A stretch of 64,000 nt of DNA from Paenibacillus polygoni (GTDB lineage: Bacteria > Bacillota > Bacilli > Paenibacillales > Paenibacillaceae). Position 1 is the first letter of the stretch; each line of letters opens with the position of its first letter. The stretch covers positions 1,249,501-1,313,500 of the forward strand of contig NZ_CP127162.1 of NCBI RefSeq assembly GCF_030263935.1, read 5' to 3'. The notes under the pieces are model-generated. The model saw nothing but the letters and a program-made list of their open reading frames with translations. It made no database searches and was not told the origin of the DNA. The position numbers and the translations under genes were made by a program. Below, one piece after another: positions 8,144-16,164 of this stretch.

Positions 8144-9472
8144 TTATTTATATTTCAATTTAAAATTAAATTTTATTTTTGCTATATACCCTAATGAAAG
8201 TCCGAGATAACAAATTCCTAGTCCAATATATAATCCAGGAAGTTTAAAGTATTCAATCATAAGATAAATAATAACAAGTGAGATCCCACAAATAAATGAA
8301 GAATAGAGTAATACCCACTTTTCTAAGTTTATGGCTTGTAGCGTAGATCTGAATATCATTTGTATTCCGTTGATTATATTTGCTGCAAGCGCAATTGGTA
8401 ATACTTGATGTACAATAAGCACAATATTCTCTTTGTCGGTAATTAGTCTGGCGATCGGTGATGAGAACATAATCATTATAAGAGCAAGAGGAAATAGTAG
8501 CGCTAGAAGAAAAACGCAAGATAACCCAGTATATTCAGTACCTTTCTGTGGCTCTTTACCATATGCCTGAGCTGAGAGCGTCATACATACGCCTGAAAGA
8601 GCGTACATCGGAATCATAAAAAGCTCTGTTAAAGTTACGATAATCGTATACACAGCCAGCAAATGAACATCCATTCTTGAAACAAATGCCGTTAGTGCAA
8701 TAGCAAACAAAGCATATTCAATTAAATCTTGAAGTGCAAGGGGTATGTACAGACGAAATAAGCGATAAAAAATTTCTTTATTTAAAACAAAAGAATAATT
8801 AAAGATTTTATATTTTTGAAAGAAAAAGATACTAAGAATTAAGCTTATTGTATAACCGATTACGGAACCAACAGCTGCTCCTGTCGCTCCTAATTCAGGA
8901 AATCCAAATTTCCCGTGAACAAGCACAAAATCTACGCATACATTCACTATACTAGCGGCAGTTAAGCTATACACTAATATATGAGATTTATTAATATTCT
9001 TAAAATAAGATGAAAAATTAAATAATATTAAATTAATACCAATAGTTAAACCGGCTACTTTAAGATATTCTCCAGCTACAGAGAGAGTTTCCGCATGTAA
9101 GCCATAAATGTTCTCCATTATTTTTGTTCCATAACCTAAAATAAGAATCTCACATAAAACTCCAATTATTACAGAAATGCTCATTGTTACATTAAAAGAT
9201 TCGCCGAACTTTTTAATATTGTTTTCTCCAAAATATTGACCTCCAACGATATTAAATGCACTACATAACATTCCTATCGTGCCAGTAATTAGAAATATAA
9301 AAGAAGAAGCTACTCCAACTGCTGCAAAATCTTCAACTTTTAATCTTCCCACAATAGCTTGGTCCGTAATTTGAAAAACAATTTGAAAAAATTGAGTTAA
9401 CATAAGCGGAACTGCCATGTTAGTGATTAGTTTTAATTTACTTCGATTATAGCCAAATCGATTTTTAACCAT
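8144..9472 (-). CDS. MATE-family multidrug/cation antiporter (intact copy)
   Basis: The protein has 442 residues and about 12 transmembrane segments in two similar halves, as is usual for MATE transporters. The first half begins with AVPLMLTQFFQIVFQITDQA, and GTIGMLCSAFNIVGGQYFGE is typical for the family. These proteins export drugs or metabolites in exchange for Na+ or H+. The start at 9472 has only a weak ribosome site. A near-identical but truncated copy lies at 2959-4150 on the same strand, about 4 kb away, which suggests a duplication with the first copy later decaying. The substrate cannot be told. Confidence 0.88.
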   Translation of the reverse strand: MVKNRFGYNRSKLKLITNMAVPLMLTQFFQIVFQITDQAIVGRLKVEDFAAVGVASSFIFLITGTIGMLCSAFNIVGGQYFGENNIKKFGESFNVTMSISVIIGVLCEILILGYGTKIMENIYGLHAETLSVAGEYLKVAGLTIGINLILFNFSSYFKNINKSHILVYSLTAASIVNVCVDFVLVHGKFGFPELGATGAAVGSVIGYTISLILSIFFFQKYKIFNYSFVLNKEIFYRLFRLYIPLALQDLIEYALFAIALTAFVSRMDVHLLAVYTIIVTLTELFMIPMYALSGVCMTLSAQAYGKEPQKGTEYTGLSCVFLLALLFPLALIMIMFSSPIARLITDKENIVLIVHQVLPIALAANIINGIQMIFRSTLQAINLEKWVLLYSSFICGISLVIIYLMIEYFKLPGLYIGLGICYLGLSLGYIAKIKFNFKLKYK

Positions 9473-9729
9473 CTATAATCTTCACAATCTCGCTATTTGT
9501 TATAATAATATATCTATTCAAAATTTATCCTCCTGTTTTATGTGAATTTATATCTTTTTAAAAGAGATAAATATGAATAATGTCACTTTTATAGGTTTAA
9601 TGAAAATATCATGTAATCCGCCAGGGTTATAACTTCGACTAAATCTTGATTCTGTCGAAAGAAAACAAAGTAACTACGTAATACCCTAAAAAGCTATAAA
9701 TACTCTCCATGAAAGTATGGTGACATTCA
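9473..9729. other. Stretch without an intact gene
   Basis: It holds the upstream region of the MATE gene and AT-rich sequence. Around 9625-9660 (ACTAAATCTTGATTCTGTCG) there is a weak echo of the start of the pseudogene at 9730, possibly a remnant of an earlier copy. Confidence 0.3.
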
Positions 9730-10108
9730 ATGAGTTGTGATTACAGTAAATCTTGGTTCCATGGTTCACCTCTTGTACTACAAGAACTAGCAGTTGGAAG
9801 CACCATAACTCTCTCAGGATAAAAATCTAGCCAGAATCTTTTCACACAAGCCTACAATAGTTTCAAATGATGAAACAGGAAATATTTTTCATAATGGAAA
9901 GTTAGACGGTAATTTATATTTGATTGACGAAGTGATTTCTCCCAAGGATGTATATTTACATCCTACTACTACTATGAAACCAGGAGATGAGTGGCTTATA
10001 ACGAGATCAATTAAAATAAGAAAAATTCAATCTACGAAGCCGAATCCAGCAGAAATGCTAACTGAGGAAGAAGTAGCAGAACTGTTAGAACGAATAAGAA
10101 AGTATTAA
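9730..10108 (+). pseudogene. 'HGSP'-motif protein with one frameshift
   Basis: ATG 9730 reads MSCDYSKSWFHGSPLVLQEL and GSTITLS, then a shift near 9816 (two bases seem missing after CTCTCA) moves it to the frame that reads KNLARIFSHKPTIVSNDETG, HNGKLDGNLYLIDEVISPKD and MKPGDEWLITRSIKIRKIQS, ending at TAA 10106-10108. The order of an HGSP motif, LxxGS, an A-x-x-F-S segment and EWLxxR is known from uncharacterised Bacillota proteins of about 125 residues. The layout recalls an ADP-ribosyltransferase-like fold, but that is only an idea. Only the shift separates it from a full gene. Confidence 0.6.
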
Positions 10109-10147
10109 TTAGGCATCGATCCTGTATATTTTAATGGAGGTGTGTTG

Positions 10148-10576
10148 ATGGAGGTATTGTATAAAGATTATCTGATCTCAGATGATAGGGAGAAGATTAA
10201 TAGAAGAGTAGTTTTAGATTTCTTAGCTGATAGTTATTGGGCAAATAGGAGACCACCAGATCGTATTATAAAATCTATTGAAAACTCTCATTGTTTTGGT
10301 GTTTACAACAAAGAGAATCAAATAGGCTTTGCAAGAGTAGTTACAGATAGAGCCACTATATATTACTTGTGTGATGTATTTGTTTTGGAAGAATATCAAG
10401 GGCAAGGAATTGGAAAGAAGTTAATTGAAATTATAACGAATTCAGAAGAATACGAATGGATGACAGGTGTTTTAGGGACAATGGATGCTCATGGTTTGTA
10501 TGAACAATATGGGTTTGAAAGAGATACTGACAGATTTTTGAGAAGAACACCTCAGGGGAGAAGAGAAATAAGGTAG
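10148..10576 (+). CDS. GNAT-family N-acetyltransferase
   Basis: The product of 142 residues shows the GNAT acetyl-CoA loop as VFVLEEYQGQGIGKKLIEII (Q-x-x-G-x-G/A) and a C-terminal GLYEQYGFERD. GGAGG at 10136-10140 selects the ATG at 10148, seven bases away, not the GTG at 10142. It acetylates an unknown small molecule or protein in the cytoplasm. It is close to the YjdJ/ArsN2-type small acetyltransferases whose N-terminus contains R-R-P-x-x-x-I. It stands alone. Confidence 0.85.
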   Translation: MEVLYKDYLISDDREKINRRVVLDFLADSYWANRRPPDRIIKSIENSHCFGVYNKENQIGFARVVTDRATIYYLCDVFVLEEYQGQGIGKKLIEIITNSEEYEWMTGVLGTMDAHGLYEQYGFERDTDRFLRRTPQGRREIR

Positions 10577-10675
10577 CAACAAACAAAATATATACTTCCT
10601 ATAACAATGAATTACAACTAGTATATGTTCTCTTCTTGATTAGTCTTTGAGATAGGGGAGGAGAAAATAGGAAAA

Positions 10676-10715
10676 GGCAGTGATGAAACCATTCTTCGAC
10701 TGATTCACCACTGCG
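10676..10715. terminator. Hairpin between convergent genes
   Basis: GGCAGTGATGAA pairs with TTCACCACTGC across a loop of about 15 bases. It lies between the GNAT gene and the end of the PadR gene and may stop transcription from either side. The T-tract is poor. Confidence 0.4.
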
Positions 10716-10734
10716 AGTAGAAGCGGCACCTTTA

Positions 10735-11274
10735 TTATTCAACAGGTCCTTCTATATCTGCTTTCAATTGTTCAAACCACTCTAAGTTAACTAAGTGATG
10801 AGAATGTGAATTTTCGTTCATGCGGCGGAAGTAATTGATTGTGCCGGGAAGCTCTGGTGTGCTTAATAGATATTCATCAAGAAGGGCGATTCGAGCTTTA
10901 GTCTGGTCAATTTGCGATTGAACAAGCTCAAGCAATTTGTTTTTGTCATATTCATCTGCAAACAGTAGTGCCCCATAGAATTGCAGGTTCACATATTCTG
11001 ATTTGGTGCCGTATTTGACCATTAATTTTTCGAATTCGGCCATTCCTGATTCGGTGATTTTAAAGTTCCGAGTTTCATGCCTACTGGTTGAAGGTTTCTC
11101 CTGAATCTGTTCAATCCAACCTTTTTCTTCAAGCTGCTGCAGATTGTAATAAAACGAGCCTTTTGTGAAGTTTACAATGTACTTGTAATGACGTTTTTCC
11201 ATTAAGGCCAGCAGTTCGTATCCGTGAGCGCCGGGGTTTTGGATGAGCAAGCCAAGAATGAGTAAGGGGATCAT
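10735..11274 (-). CDS. PadR-family transcriptional regulator
   Basis: The winged-helix N-terminus has the family signature GAHGYELLALMEKRHYKYIV, then KGSFYYNLQQLEEKGWIEQI (G-S-x-Y-x-x-L-x-x-L-E-x-x-G). A C-terminal coiled-coil-like dimer region follows, giving 179 residues. Its ATG overlaps the stop of the esterase gene upstream by 4 bp (ATGA), so both are co-transcribed and coupled. The 16-bp perfect palindrome in front of the operon (12143-12158) is its likely operator. PadR regulators are usually repressors released by small aromatic or peptide ligands. The ligand here is unknown. Confidence 0.88.
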   Translation of the reverse strand: MIPLLILGLLIQNPGAHGYELLALMEKRHYKYIVNFTKGSFYYNLQQLEEKGWIEQIQEKPSTSRHETRNFKITESGMAEFEKLMVKYGTKSEYVNLQFYGALLFADEYDKNKLLELVQSQIDQTKARIALLDEYLLSTPELPGTINYFRRMNENSHSHHLVNLEWFEQLKADIEGPVE

Positions 11275-12113
11275 GGCTGCATCACTTTTGCCATTTGTGC
11301 CTCGAATTCTGCGTACGTAATTTTACCCGAAGCTAAATCCATGCTATGAAGGTAAATCTGTTCCGTTTTTGAATAATCACGCTTCACATTCAGCGATTGC
11401 TCTTCTCCCGGGACGGGTTCAAGGACATGACACTTTTTCGAAAAAGCCTCGTAATAACGATATCCGAATTTCCGCTGCGAAACAGCGTCTAAATGAATGC
11501 CGTCAGGATTTGCGGTCAAACCTGCCGCTGTTACAAAATAGCAATTTTGCTGTTCGCTAGCGAAGCGCTGTAATTGTTCATTGACCTGTTGATATTCTGT
11601 CGCGTGCTGCCCAAAACCGCTCTTCCCAAGGAAATCACCAAGTCCACCAATGATCAGCGGTACCTCGTTAAGTTTCAATTCGTTTCTTAGGGTGTCGATG
11701 ATATGGGTTAACTTCTCGTAATAAGTTTCATGCAGCGAACGATAACTATCGCTCTCACCCTGGTGCCATAGGATTCCGCAGATTTGACTGGAACGCTTGG
11801 CGAAGCGGGCTTGGGACAAAGCATGCTGAAAAAGGATACCTTCTGGATGCCAGTCATTCAGCGAGCTGCCACCTTCCGCACAAGGAATCAAACCGATTTC
11901 TTCCTCGGGATTGGCTTTCGACCAGGCATCAGCAAAAGACGCCGCAAGGCTTACACCCGAAACCGGACGGTCATAATTAATTGGCTCTGTCATCATCTGC
12001 CACTGTCCATTGCGCAGCATTTTTATTTTTTCATTATAGATCGGATCGACTTCATGCAGAAATCCACGGCCCGCCATATTCGACTGACCTAACATTAAGA
12101 AAGACTTTATCAT
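11271..12113 (-). CDS. SGNH/sialate O-acetylesterase-family carbohydrate esterase
   Basis: It carries the nucleophile block MLGQSNMAGRG, the GGSSLNDW block, WHQGESDS and a C-terminal GIHLDAVSQRKFG, which is the pattern of the DUF303 (SASA) esterase family. These remove acetyl groups from sugars. There is no signal peptide, so it acts in the cytoplasm. The frame opens at a GTG at 12125, but that codon overlaps the AAGGAG, so the ATG at 12113 is the better start (280 residues). It heads a two-gene operon with the PadR regulator. Confidence 0.85.
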   Translation of the reverse strand: MIKSFLMLGQSNMAGRGFLHEVDPIYNEKIKMLRNGQWQMMTEPINYDRPVSGVSLAASFADAWSKANPEEEIGLIPCAEGGSSLNDWHPEGILFQHALSQARFAKRSSQICGILWHQGESDSYRSLHETYYEKLTHIIDTLRNELKLNEVPLIIGGLGDFLGKSGFGQHATEYQQVNEQLQRFASEQQNCYFVTAAGLTANPDGIHLDAVSQRKFGYRYYEAFSKKCHVLEPVPGEEQSLNVKRDYSKTEQIYLHSMDLASGKITYAEFEAQMAKVMQP

Positions 12114-12142
12114 TATAGTCTTCACTCCTTACTTCATTACAA

Positions 12143-12158
12143 TAGTCTAATTAGACTA
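12143..12158. promoter_or_regulatory. Candidate PadR operator
   Basis: TAGTCTAATTAGACTA is a perfect 16-bp palindrome 29 bp upstream of the esterase start codon. Its place in the promoter of an operon that encodes a PadR regulator suggests autoregulation. Confidence 0.6.
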
Positions 12159-12239
12159 AATGATTGTACAGTCTGTTTGAACTGTAGTCAATTGAATCTG
12201 AAAGTGATCGATAACGTATTCTTCACTAAAAAATGAGAA

Positions 12240-12276
12240 AAGGGAACGGTCACAGTTGATTCTGTGCAGTTCCCTT
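12240..12276. terminator. Terminator of the gene at 12280
   Basis: AAGGGAAC (12240-12247) pairs with GTTCCCTT (12269-12276), with an inner CACAG/CTGTG stem. On the minus strand an A/T-rich run follows. Confidence 0.75.
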
Positions 12277-12279
12277 TAT

Positions 12280-12894
12280 TTATTGTTGTTCGTTCAAGCC
12301 ATATTTCTCTAATACCGAATTACGGAATGTTTTATATTCTGAAAGTTCTGATGTTGTTAAAGCTTGCAAAGGGGCATTCGGTTCCCCGCCAGTCAGCTTT
12401 ATTTTACCTAAGTTATCATTAACTACAGAGTAATCACCGAAACTATTCTTCATTAAGAAAATCACACTTGGCTCATCTTTCTTGAGCTCTATATAATTTC
12501 CCGTTGTAAGCTTTTCTTCTTTATAAAGACTAACAGGTTCAATAATAGTCAACTCTTTCTGGTCTTCTGGAAAGTCAGTTGGCTTTTTTATTATTTTATC
12601 GATTTTAATAGTTGTTCTAGTGGAGAAATCTTGCAGGTAACTGTCTGCATAAACCTTTACTTTATGCTCTCTATCCAAAAAGTCTTCCGTAGCATAACCT
12701 ACTACGATCAGCTCGACATACTCGTCTAGCTTATCAATATCTTGTAATTTGAGAGAATTTGCAGATAAGTTCGTAATCTGTTTGTAAGGCTCAGCAGCAT
12801 TTTCTTGATTATTTAAATAGACAATAGCCGTCGTTGCAATAAGTGTTACTGATAATAAAGCTATCACAATATAGTTAAATCTTTTCTTCAACAT
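12280..12894 (-). CDS. Exported protein of unknown function, family member 2 of 3
   Basis: Of its 204 residues the N-terminal MLKKRFNYIVIALLSVTLIA forms a signal anchor. The body has YVELIVVGYATEDF, then IKIDKIIKKP followed by an acidic turn, LTTGNYIELKKDEPSVIFLM and a short C-terminal helix. It has the same plan as the proteins at 6380 and 22391: an anchor, an A/V-rich first strand, a lysine-rich middle strand, then a 'G-x-x-Y-x-x-F-L' strand. It is probably attached to the outer face of the membrane. It is followed by its own terminator and has no operon partner. Confidence 0.6.
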   Translation of the reverse strand: MLKKRFNYIVIALLSVTLIATTAIVYLNNQENAAEPYKQITNLSANSLKLQDIDKLDEYVELIVVGYATEDFLDREHKVKVYADSYLQDFSTRTTIKIDKIIKKPTDFPEDQKELTIIEPVSLYKEEKLTTGNYIELKKDEPSVIFLMKNSFGDYSVVNDNLGKIKLTGGEPNAPLQALTTSELSEYKTFRNSVLEKYGLNEQQ

Positions 12895-13045
12895 AACCCC
12901 GCCTTTTAGTTAGGAGATCCTCCCTTTGTTCAGTAAAAAGGAATTAGTCTAAAAATATACTAATATTGGCAAATAGACAAATGTTACTCCTATTTATTTT
13001 GCTTAGAAGCCGGATAGAGCGTTATGTATAACAAAAACATCTTAC

Positions 13046-13067
13046 TTTTTATTAAGTTTTTATTAAG
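13046..13067 (+). promoter_or_regulatory. Tandem 11-bp direct repeat upstream of the SLH protein
   Basis: TTTTTATTAAG occurs twice without a gap, at 13046-13056 and 13057-13067. OmpR-family response regulators often bind direct repeats with an 11-bp period, so this is a candidate operator. It lies about 125 bp before the start codon at 13192. Confidence 0.45.
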
Positions 13068-13191
13068 AACTATTTAATGTTTATCTACTAAACTAACTTA
13101 TGTTACTTACGGCAGACTTTTATTCTCGCCAAAAAGTATACATAATAGGTGGCTGGTTTTTACTGGCTGCGGAGAAAAAGGAGACTTTACT

Positions 13192-15402
13192 ATGAGGAAT
13201 CGTTTTCACCTGCGACGAATGTTGTCGCTAACACTAGCAATGGTTATGCTGGCGGTCCTATGGGTGAGTCCGGCGATGGCTGCAGAAACAACGGTAGATA
13301 AAACGGATGTGGTAGATATTGTCCTCAGCGATGATAGTATTACTGTAGACGGTGAGGCTGCATCGAAGGATTCGAAATCACCCGTTTACGTCGGTGGAGA
13401 GATTATTTATTACCATGACCAAGATACGTATGAAAGTGGAAATCCCTACGGGGAAGGAACGGAAGATGAAAAGCATTCCGAGGAGGAAGCTGCACTTCAC
13501 ACGGCTGTAACGATTACAAAAGAGGGCACTTACCGAATTTCCGGTAAGCTGTCATATGGTCAGATTGTGGTTGACCTCGGTGAAGATCGCCGCACAGACC
13601 CTACGGCTGTTGTAAACTTGATTCTTGACGGTGCAGATATCAACTGTACTATTGCTCCGGCTGTCATTTTCTACAATGTATATGAGAGTGATCAGGCTTG
13701 GGTCGCTTACGATAACGGAGAAACAGAAGAATACACAGCTTCTGCCACTCAGGATACAACGGATGCGGGTGCGAATGTAATTCTGGCTGACGGCTCTGTT
13801 AATAATATTAGCGGTTCTCATGTTGCTCGTATTTACAAAGACAATGATCAGAAGAAGAAAAAATACAAGTATGACGGTGCGTTCTATTCCGTTCAGTCAA
13901 TGAATGTGAATGGTGAGAAGCTGGGCACAGGCGTGTTGAACTTAGTTGCCGACAACGAAGGCATGGATACAGAGATGCATCTAACCATTAATGGCGGTAA
14001 GATCAACATTCAGTCTCAGGACGATGGTATCAATACAAATGAAGATGGTGTCTCTGTTACTACGATCAACGGCGGAAGTCTGCATGTTGTGGCAGGTTTG
14101 GGATCTGAAGGTGATGGTATTGATTCTAACGGATATCTAGTCATTAATGGCGGAACAGTTATTTCTTTAGCTAAGCCTCAATCAGACTCGGGTCTAGATG
14201 CCGACAAAGGTAGCTATATTAATGGCGGTTATGTAGTTGCGACTGGTTCCACTATGGACTGGGCTGAAAGTGACTCTAAGCAAGTGACAATGAACCTTCA
14301 GTTTGCTTCTTCTCAAAATGCTGAGGAAGCGATTATTGTTACTGATTTAGAAGGGAAAGTCGTATTTGCTTATGATCCGGAAAAGGACGAGTCCTCAGGT
14401 GAAAACTACCGTGGATATCAGGGTGCTGTTATTAGTAGTCCTGAGTTTGAGGTAGGTCAGTCGTATAACATTTATGTTGGCGGTGATGTTAACGGTAAAG
14501 AAGTAGACGGTCTGTACGATGTTTCCATGGTAACAGGCTTCTCTGCAGAGGCGACGAAGCAGCAGTACACTGGTACCGATGTGGGCATGGGAGGTCCAGG
14601 CGGTGAAAGACCTGAAATTCCGGACGATAGTCAAAGACCTGCACTTCCTGAGGATGGTCAAAGACCTGAACTACCTGATGGCGTAACGCCTGGTAATGGT
14701 GAAATGCCAGGTGGTGAAAGACCTGAAATACCTGATGATAGTCAAAGACCTGCACTTCCGCCAGATGGCGAAATGCCAGGAGCAAACGGCGAGAGTTCCA
14801 CAGGTCAGGCATCGACTGTATTTTACATGACGGATAAAGTGAATGCTTTCTCTGGTGTTGCTGATTTTAAAGCTAGTTCTATGTTTACTGATGTGGCTGC
14901 GGATGCATGGTATGCTGACGATATCACTAATGTAGTAAATAAGGGCTTGATGAACGGGATGTCGAGTACTGCGTTTGGTCCTAATATGAACCTGACTCGC
15001 GGAATGATGGCTACGATCTTGTATCGTATGGCGGGTTCTCCGGATGTTACAGGAGATGCTGCATTCTCCGACGTATCTAGTGATAAGTACTATGCTAAAG
15101 CGGTTGCTTGGGCTGCTAAACAGGGAATTGTGGAAGGATACAAGGACGGTACATTCCGACCTAATGACAATATGACCCGCGGAATGATGGTTACTGTTCT
15201 TTATCGTATGGCTGGTTCGCCGGCGATCACGACGAATTCTAGTTTCCCAGATGTAACAAGCACGAAATACTATGCTGCTGCTACAGCTTGGGCGGTTAAG
15301 CAAGGGATTGTGAACGGTTATCCGGACGGTACCTTCAAGCCAGATACGAATATCACACGGGCTCAAACAGCGGCTATTTTAAGCCGTAACACAGCAAACT
15401 GA
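13192..15402 (+). CDS. SLH-anchored surface protein with Cthe_2159-like carbohydrate-binding beta-helix
   Basis: The product has 736 residues. A signal peptide ends near PAMA-AET. Residues about 40-440 hold repeated 'INGG' turns (LTINGGKINIQSQDDG, TTINGGSLHVVAG, LVINGGTVISLAKPQSDSG), the marks of the Cthe_2159-type right-handed beta-helix that binds polygalacturonic acid in the founding member. A proline-rich linker follows (about 465-535), with two copies of a unit containing GGERPEIPDDSQRPALP. The C-terminus has three SLH domains (FTDVAADAWYADDI; FSDVSSDKYYAKAV with GYKDGTFRPN; FPDVTSTKYYAAAT with GYPDGTFKPD), which attach to pyruvylated wall polymer. GGAG precedes the ATG. It stands alone with its own terminator. 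Confidence 0.88.
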   Translation: MRNRFHLRRMLSLTLAMVMLAVLWVSPAMAAETTVDKTDVVDIVLSDDSITVDGEAASKDSKSPVYVGGEIIYYHDQDTYESGNPYGEGTEDEKHSEEEAALHTAVTITKEGTYRISGKLSYGQIVVDLGEDRRTDPTAVVNLILDGADINCTIAPAVIFYNVYESDQAWVAYDNGETEEYTASATQDTTDAGANVILADGSVNNISGSHVARIYKDNDQKKKKYKYDGAFYSVQSMNVNGEKLGTGVLNLVADNEGMDTEMHLTINGGKINIQSQDDGINTNEDGVSVTTINGGSLHVVAGLGSEGDGIDSNGYLVINGGTVISLAKPQSDSGLDADKGSYINGGYVVATGSTMDWAESDSKQVTMNLQFASSQNAEEAIIVTDLEGKVVFAYDPEKDESSGENYRGYQGAVISSPEFEVGQSYNIYVGGDVNGKEVDGLYDVSMVTGFSAEATKQQYTGTDVGMGGPGGERPEIPDDSQRPALPEDGQRPELPDGVTPGNGEMPGGERPEIPDDSQRPALPPDGEMPGANGESSTGQASTVFYMTDKVNAFSGVADFKASSMFTDVAADAWYADDITNVVNKGLMNGMSSTAFGPNMNLTRGMMATILYRMAGSPDVTGDAAFSDVSSDKYYAKAVAWAAKQGIVEGYKDGTFRPNDNMTRGMMVTVLYRMAGSPAITTNSSFPDVTSTKYYAAATAWAVKQGIVNGYPDGTFKPDTNITRAQTAAILSRNTAN
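14602..14780 (+). repeat. Direct DNA repeat coding for the proline-rich linker
   Basis: A unit of the type GGTGAAAGACCTGAAAT...CGATAGTCAAAGACC is present around 14602-14645 and again around 14712-14755, with shorter GATGGTCAAAGACCTGAAC variants between them. Such repeats inside a linker can change copy number. Confidence 0.7.
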
Positions 15403-15426
15403 TAGATAGTTTAAAATAAAATGATC

Positions 15427-15466
15427 AAAGGCGAGGGAGCAAATTGCTTTCCTCGCCTTTTCTTTT
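15427..15466 (+). terminator. Terminator of the SLH protein gene
   Basis: AAAGGCGAGG (15427-15436) pairs with CCTCGCCTTT (15451-15460), and TCTTTTT follows. It begins 25 bp after the stop codon. Confidence 0.93.
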
Positions 15467-15493
15467 TGAGAATGTAAGATGGCGCGATTTTTC

Positions 15494-15569
15494 GGAAAGG
15501 CGACATATCCACCCTGCTAAGATTGACGACCCGGCAACTTTGTTGCCTTAAGCCTCTTGGGCTCGTAAA
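15494..15569 (+). other. Unidentified structured leader-like segment
   Basis: The segment is richer in G and C than its flanks and holds two close hairpins, GGCAAC-TTT-GTTGCC (15533-15547) and AGCC-TCTT-GGGCT (15551-15563), after GGAAAGGCGACATATCC. It lies between the SLH gene terminator and the DUF3024 gene (start 15639). The look is that of a folded RNA leader. I could not match it to any riboswitch class I know. Confidence 0.3.
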
Positions 15570-15638
15570 TAGAACGTTATGAGACATCATCGTGATATAA
15601 TCAAAGCAAAACGGATTAAGGCAGGAGAGACAGAATAC

Positions 15639-15968
15639 ATGGATGATTTTACAAAGAGACGGATTCAGAAGATCATGGACAAGTACACCGAAAATGCAGT
15701 ACCAGAACATGTGAAAAGCCAGATTAAAATCAGTTATAAGATCAGAGGAAAACATGTGACATTAATTGAAGAAAGACAAGGCTACAAAAGTGATCAATGG
15801 GTGCAGATGCCTATAGCTCAGTTTAGATTAGATGAAAAGGAATGGAAAATATACTGGCAAGACAGTAAAGGGAAATGGCATTTTATAGATGACATAGAAC
15901 CAAATGAAGATTTTGAAACACAGTTAAAGATCGTGGATGAAGGACATAATGGATTGTTTTGGGGGTAA
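15639..15968 (+). CDS. DUF3024 family protein
   Basis: The frame is open from 15579, but the ATG at 15639 with AGGAGAG upstream gives the expected size of 109 residues. The sequence MDDFTKRRIQKIMDKYTENA, YKIRGKHVTLIEER, WVQMPIAQFRLDEKEWKIYW and WHFIDDIEPNEDF matches the DUF3024 family very well over its whole length. Members are found in many Bacillota as lone genes, and the function is unknown. It is followed 21 bp later by the attC-like palindrome D, the position of a cassette gene. Confidence 0.85.
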   Translation: MDDFTKRRIQKIMDKYTENAVPEHVKSQIKISYKIRGKHVTLIEERQGYKSDQWVQMPIAQFRLDEKEWKIYWQDSKGKWHFIDDIEPNEDFETQLKIVDEGHNGLFWG

Positions 15969-15989
15969 TTTGAAGAGGGCAATGACATC

Positions 15990-16136
15990 CCATAACATAA
16001 TATTCAAGCATCGGCTTCTTGCGGAGTCTTGGTCTGCTTGATGAATTTAGTGAGGGGTTTAGCAGACACATTCCAATCCAAACTATCGCTAGTGGGAAGT
16101 TAGGGTTGGGACAACTTGAATACAAGAACGTTAGGC
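15990..16136. repeat. attC-like imperfect palindrome D
   Basis: The right box GTTAGGC (16130-16136) fits GTTRRRY exactly, and the left box CCATAAC (15990-15996) is degenerate. TATTCAAG on the left pairs with CTTGAATA on the right (perfect, 8 bp). The middle carries CTTGGTCT and AGCAGACA, echoes of copies A-C. The DUF695 pseudogene begins 28 bp to the right with its own AAGGAGG. Confidence 0.6.
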
Positions 16137-16164
16137 GGAATTCCCTAAGGAGGTATAGTTCTAT

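Noticed and set aside
14395..15366. Long minus-strand frames inside the SLH protein gene
   Set aside because: They are shadows caused by codon repeats in the real gene; they have no start signals and an arginine/serine/histidine-rich composition.
15494..15569. Cyclic di-GMP, cobalamin, TPP, SAM or T-box leader
   Set aside because: The core sequences of these classes are absent; it was kept only as an unidentified folded segment.
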